Origin: JACMLD01 sp038207265
GTDB lineage: Bacteria; Bacteroidota; Bacteroidia; Chitinophagales; Chitinophagaceae
Assembly: GCA_038207265.1 (NCBI GenBank)
Contig: JBBQZZ010000016.1
Coordinates: forward strand, 1-64,000
Direction: 5' to 3'
DNA: 64,000 nt
Shown one piece after another: positions 63,807 through 64,000 of the stretch (positions are counted from its first letter, which is position 1; every line of letters begins with the position of its first letter). A program made the translations under genes and the position numbers. Under the pieces are notes generated by a model that made no database searches, was not told where the DNA came from, and saw only the letters and a list, made by a program, of their open reading frames with translations.

Positions 63807-64000
63807 CTAATTGGCTACGGTTATTTTTAACGTTATATATTTTGTTGTAACAGTAGCATGGTCAGCACTGTTATCTGTTGAACACCCACCTGAAAAATAA
63901 CTGACCTCTACTTTTGAAGAAACAAGGGTTACTTCATCGGTTCCGGTAAAATCTGTTGCGGGTAAATATTTATAAACCGGTGCACCTTTTTCACCACTCG
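63807..64000 (-). CDS. C-terminal end of a gene cut by the window edge
   Basis: The minus-strand frame is open from the window edge to a TAG at 63807-63809, giving 63 residues: SGEKGAPVYKYLPATDFTGT at the left end and the Ser/Thr-rich VEVSYFSGGCSTDNS and VTTKYITLKITVAN at the right. This looks like a beta-sandwich (Ig-like) end of a secreted protein. No family can be named. Confidence 0.6.
   Translation of the reverse strand, partial: SGEKGAPVYKYLPATDFTGTDEVTLVSSKVEVSYFSGGCSTDNSADHATVTTKYITLKITVAN

Overview
The window is AT-rich and reads as a chromosomal piece of a Bacteroidota bacterium, most likely in or near the Chitinophagaceae. The signs are a SusC/SusD pair, T9SS type B sorting (gliding-motility C-terminal) domain, FG-GAP/ASPIC-UnbV lipoproteins, HYC_CC_PP and DUF3347 metal proteins, -7 boxes of the TAnnTTTG type, and almost no Shine-Dalgarno sequences. 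The family placement is inference from gene content.

Region 1 (0-22.3 kb, nearly all minus strand) is a copper / heavy-metal island. It starts with a PAS histidine kinase and a receiver-CRP hybrid regulator, a predicted nuclease and a small-molecule methyltransferase. Two related metal modules follow. Module A (9.9 to 5.7 kb) is AraC-type regulator with an N-terminal CxxC domain (frameshifted copy), BNR lipoprotein, CopA P-type ATPase, HMA metallochaperone. Module B (19.6 to 11.3 kb) is the intact AraC paralogue, BNR paralogue, HMA-MauE membrane protein, HYC_CC_PP protein, two DUF3347 proteins, a haem-binding-domain protein, a multicopper oxidase fused to a CopB-like barrel, and a DUF305 protein. 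Five copies of an unannotated 31-bp element (two TTACAGAATT-like half-sites exactly 21 bp apart) lie in the island; four sit just upstream of metal genes, three with the same 22-bp distance to a TAnnTTTG-like -7 box. This looks like the operator of the CxxC-AraC regulators. Between the modules are decayed genes: a tRNA-like pseudogene, a DUF305 remnant and a four-helix copper-storage (Csp/DUF326) remnant. Upstream of module B is a decayed mcrC.

Region 2 (22.7-51.4 kb, plus strand) is catabolic and cell-surface. It holds a DUF72 protein, a GH32 fructan hydrolase, a LacI regulator with two matching operator-like sites, SusC/SusD, two FG-GAP/ASPIC-UnbV proteins around a vanadium-haloperoxidase/PAP2 lipoprotein, hutH and hutU, a Gfo/Idh/MocA oxidoreductase, a sugar isomerase, a sortilin-type beta-propeller protein and a leucine-rich-repeat lipoprotein. 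hutH and hutU are separated by a GIY-YIG nuclease gene enclosed by inverted, tandemly amplified REP-like repeats, including a 3 x 100-bp array that begins on the gene's stop codon.

Region 3 (51.5-64 kb, mixed strands) has a snapalysin-like metalloprotease lipoprotein, a cytochrome c / outer-membrane porin / cytochrome c operon, a T9SS cargo protein, two further isomerases, a PGM1-like ATP-grasp ligase and small lipoproteins. From 46 to 55.7 kb the intergenic spaces carry a second dispersed repeat family built of two hairpins about 45 bp apart.
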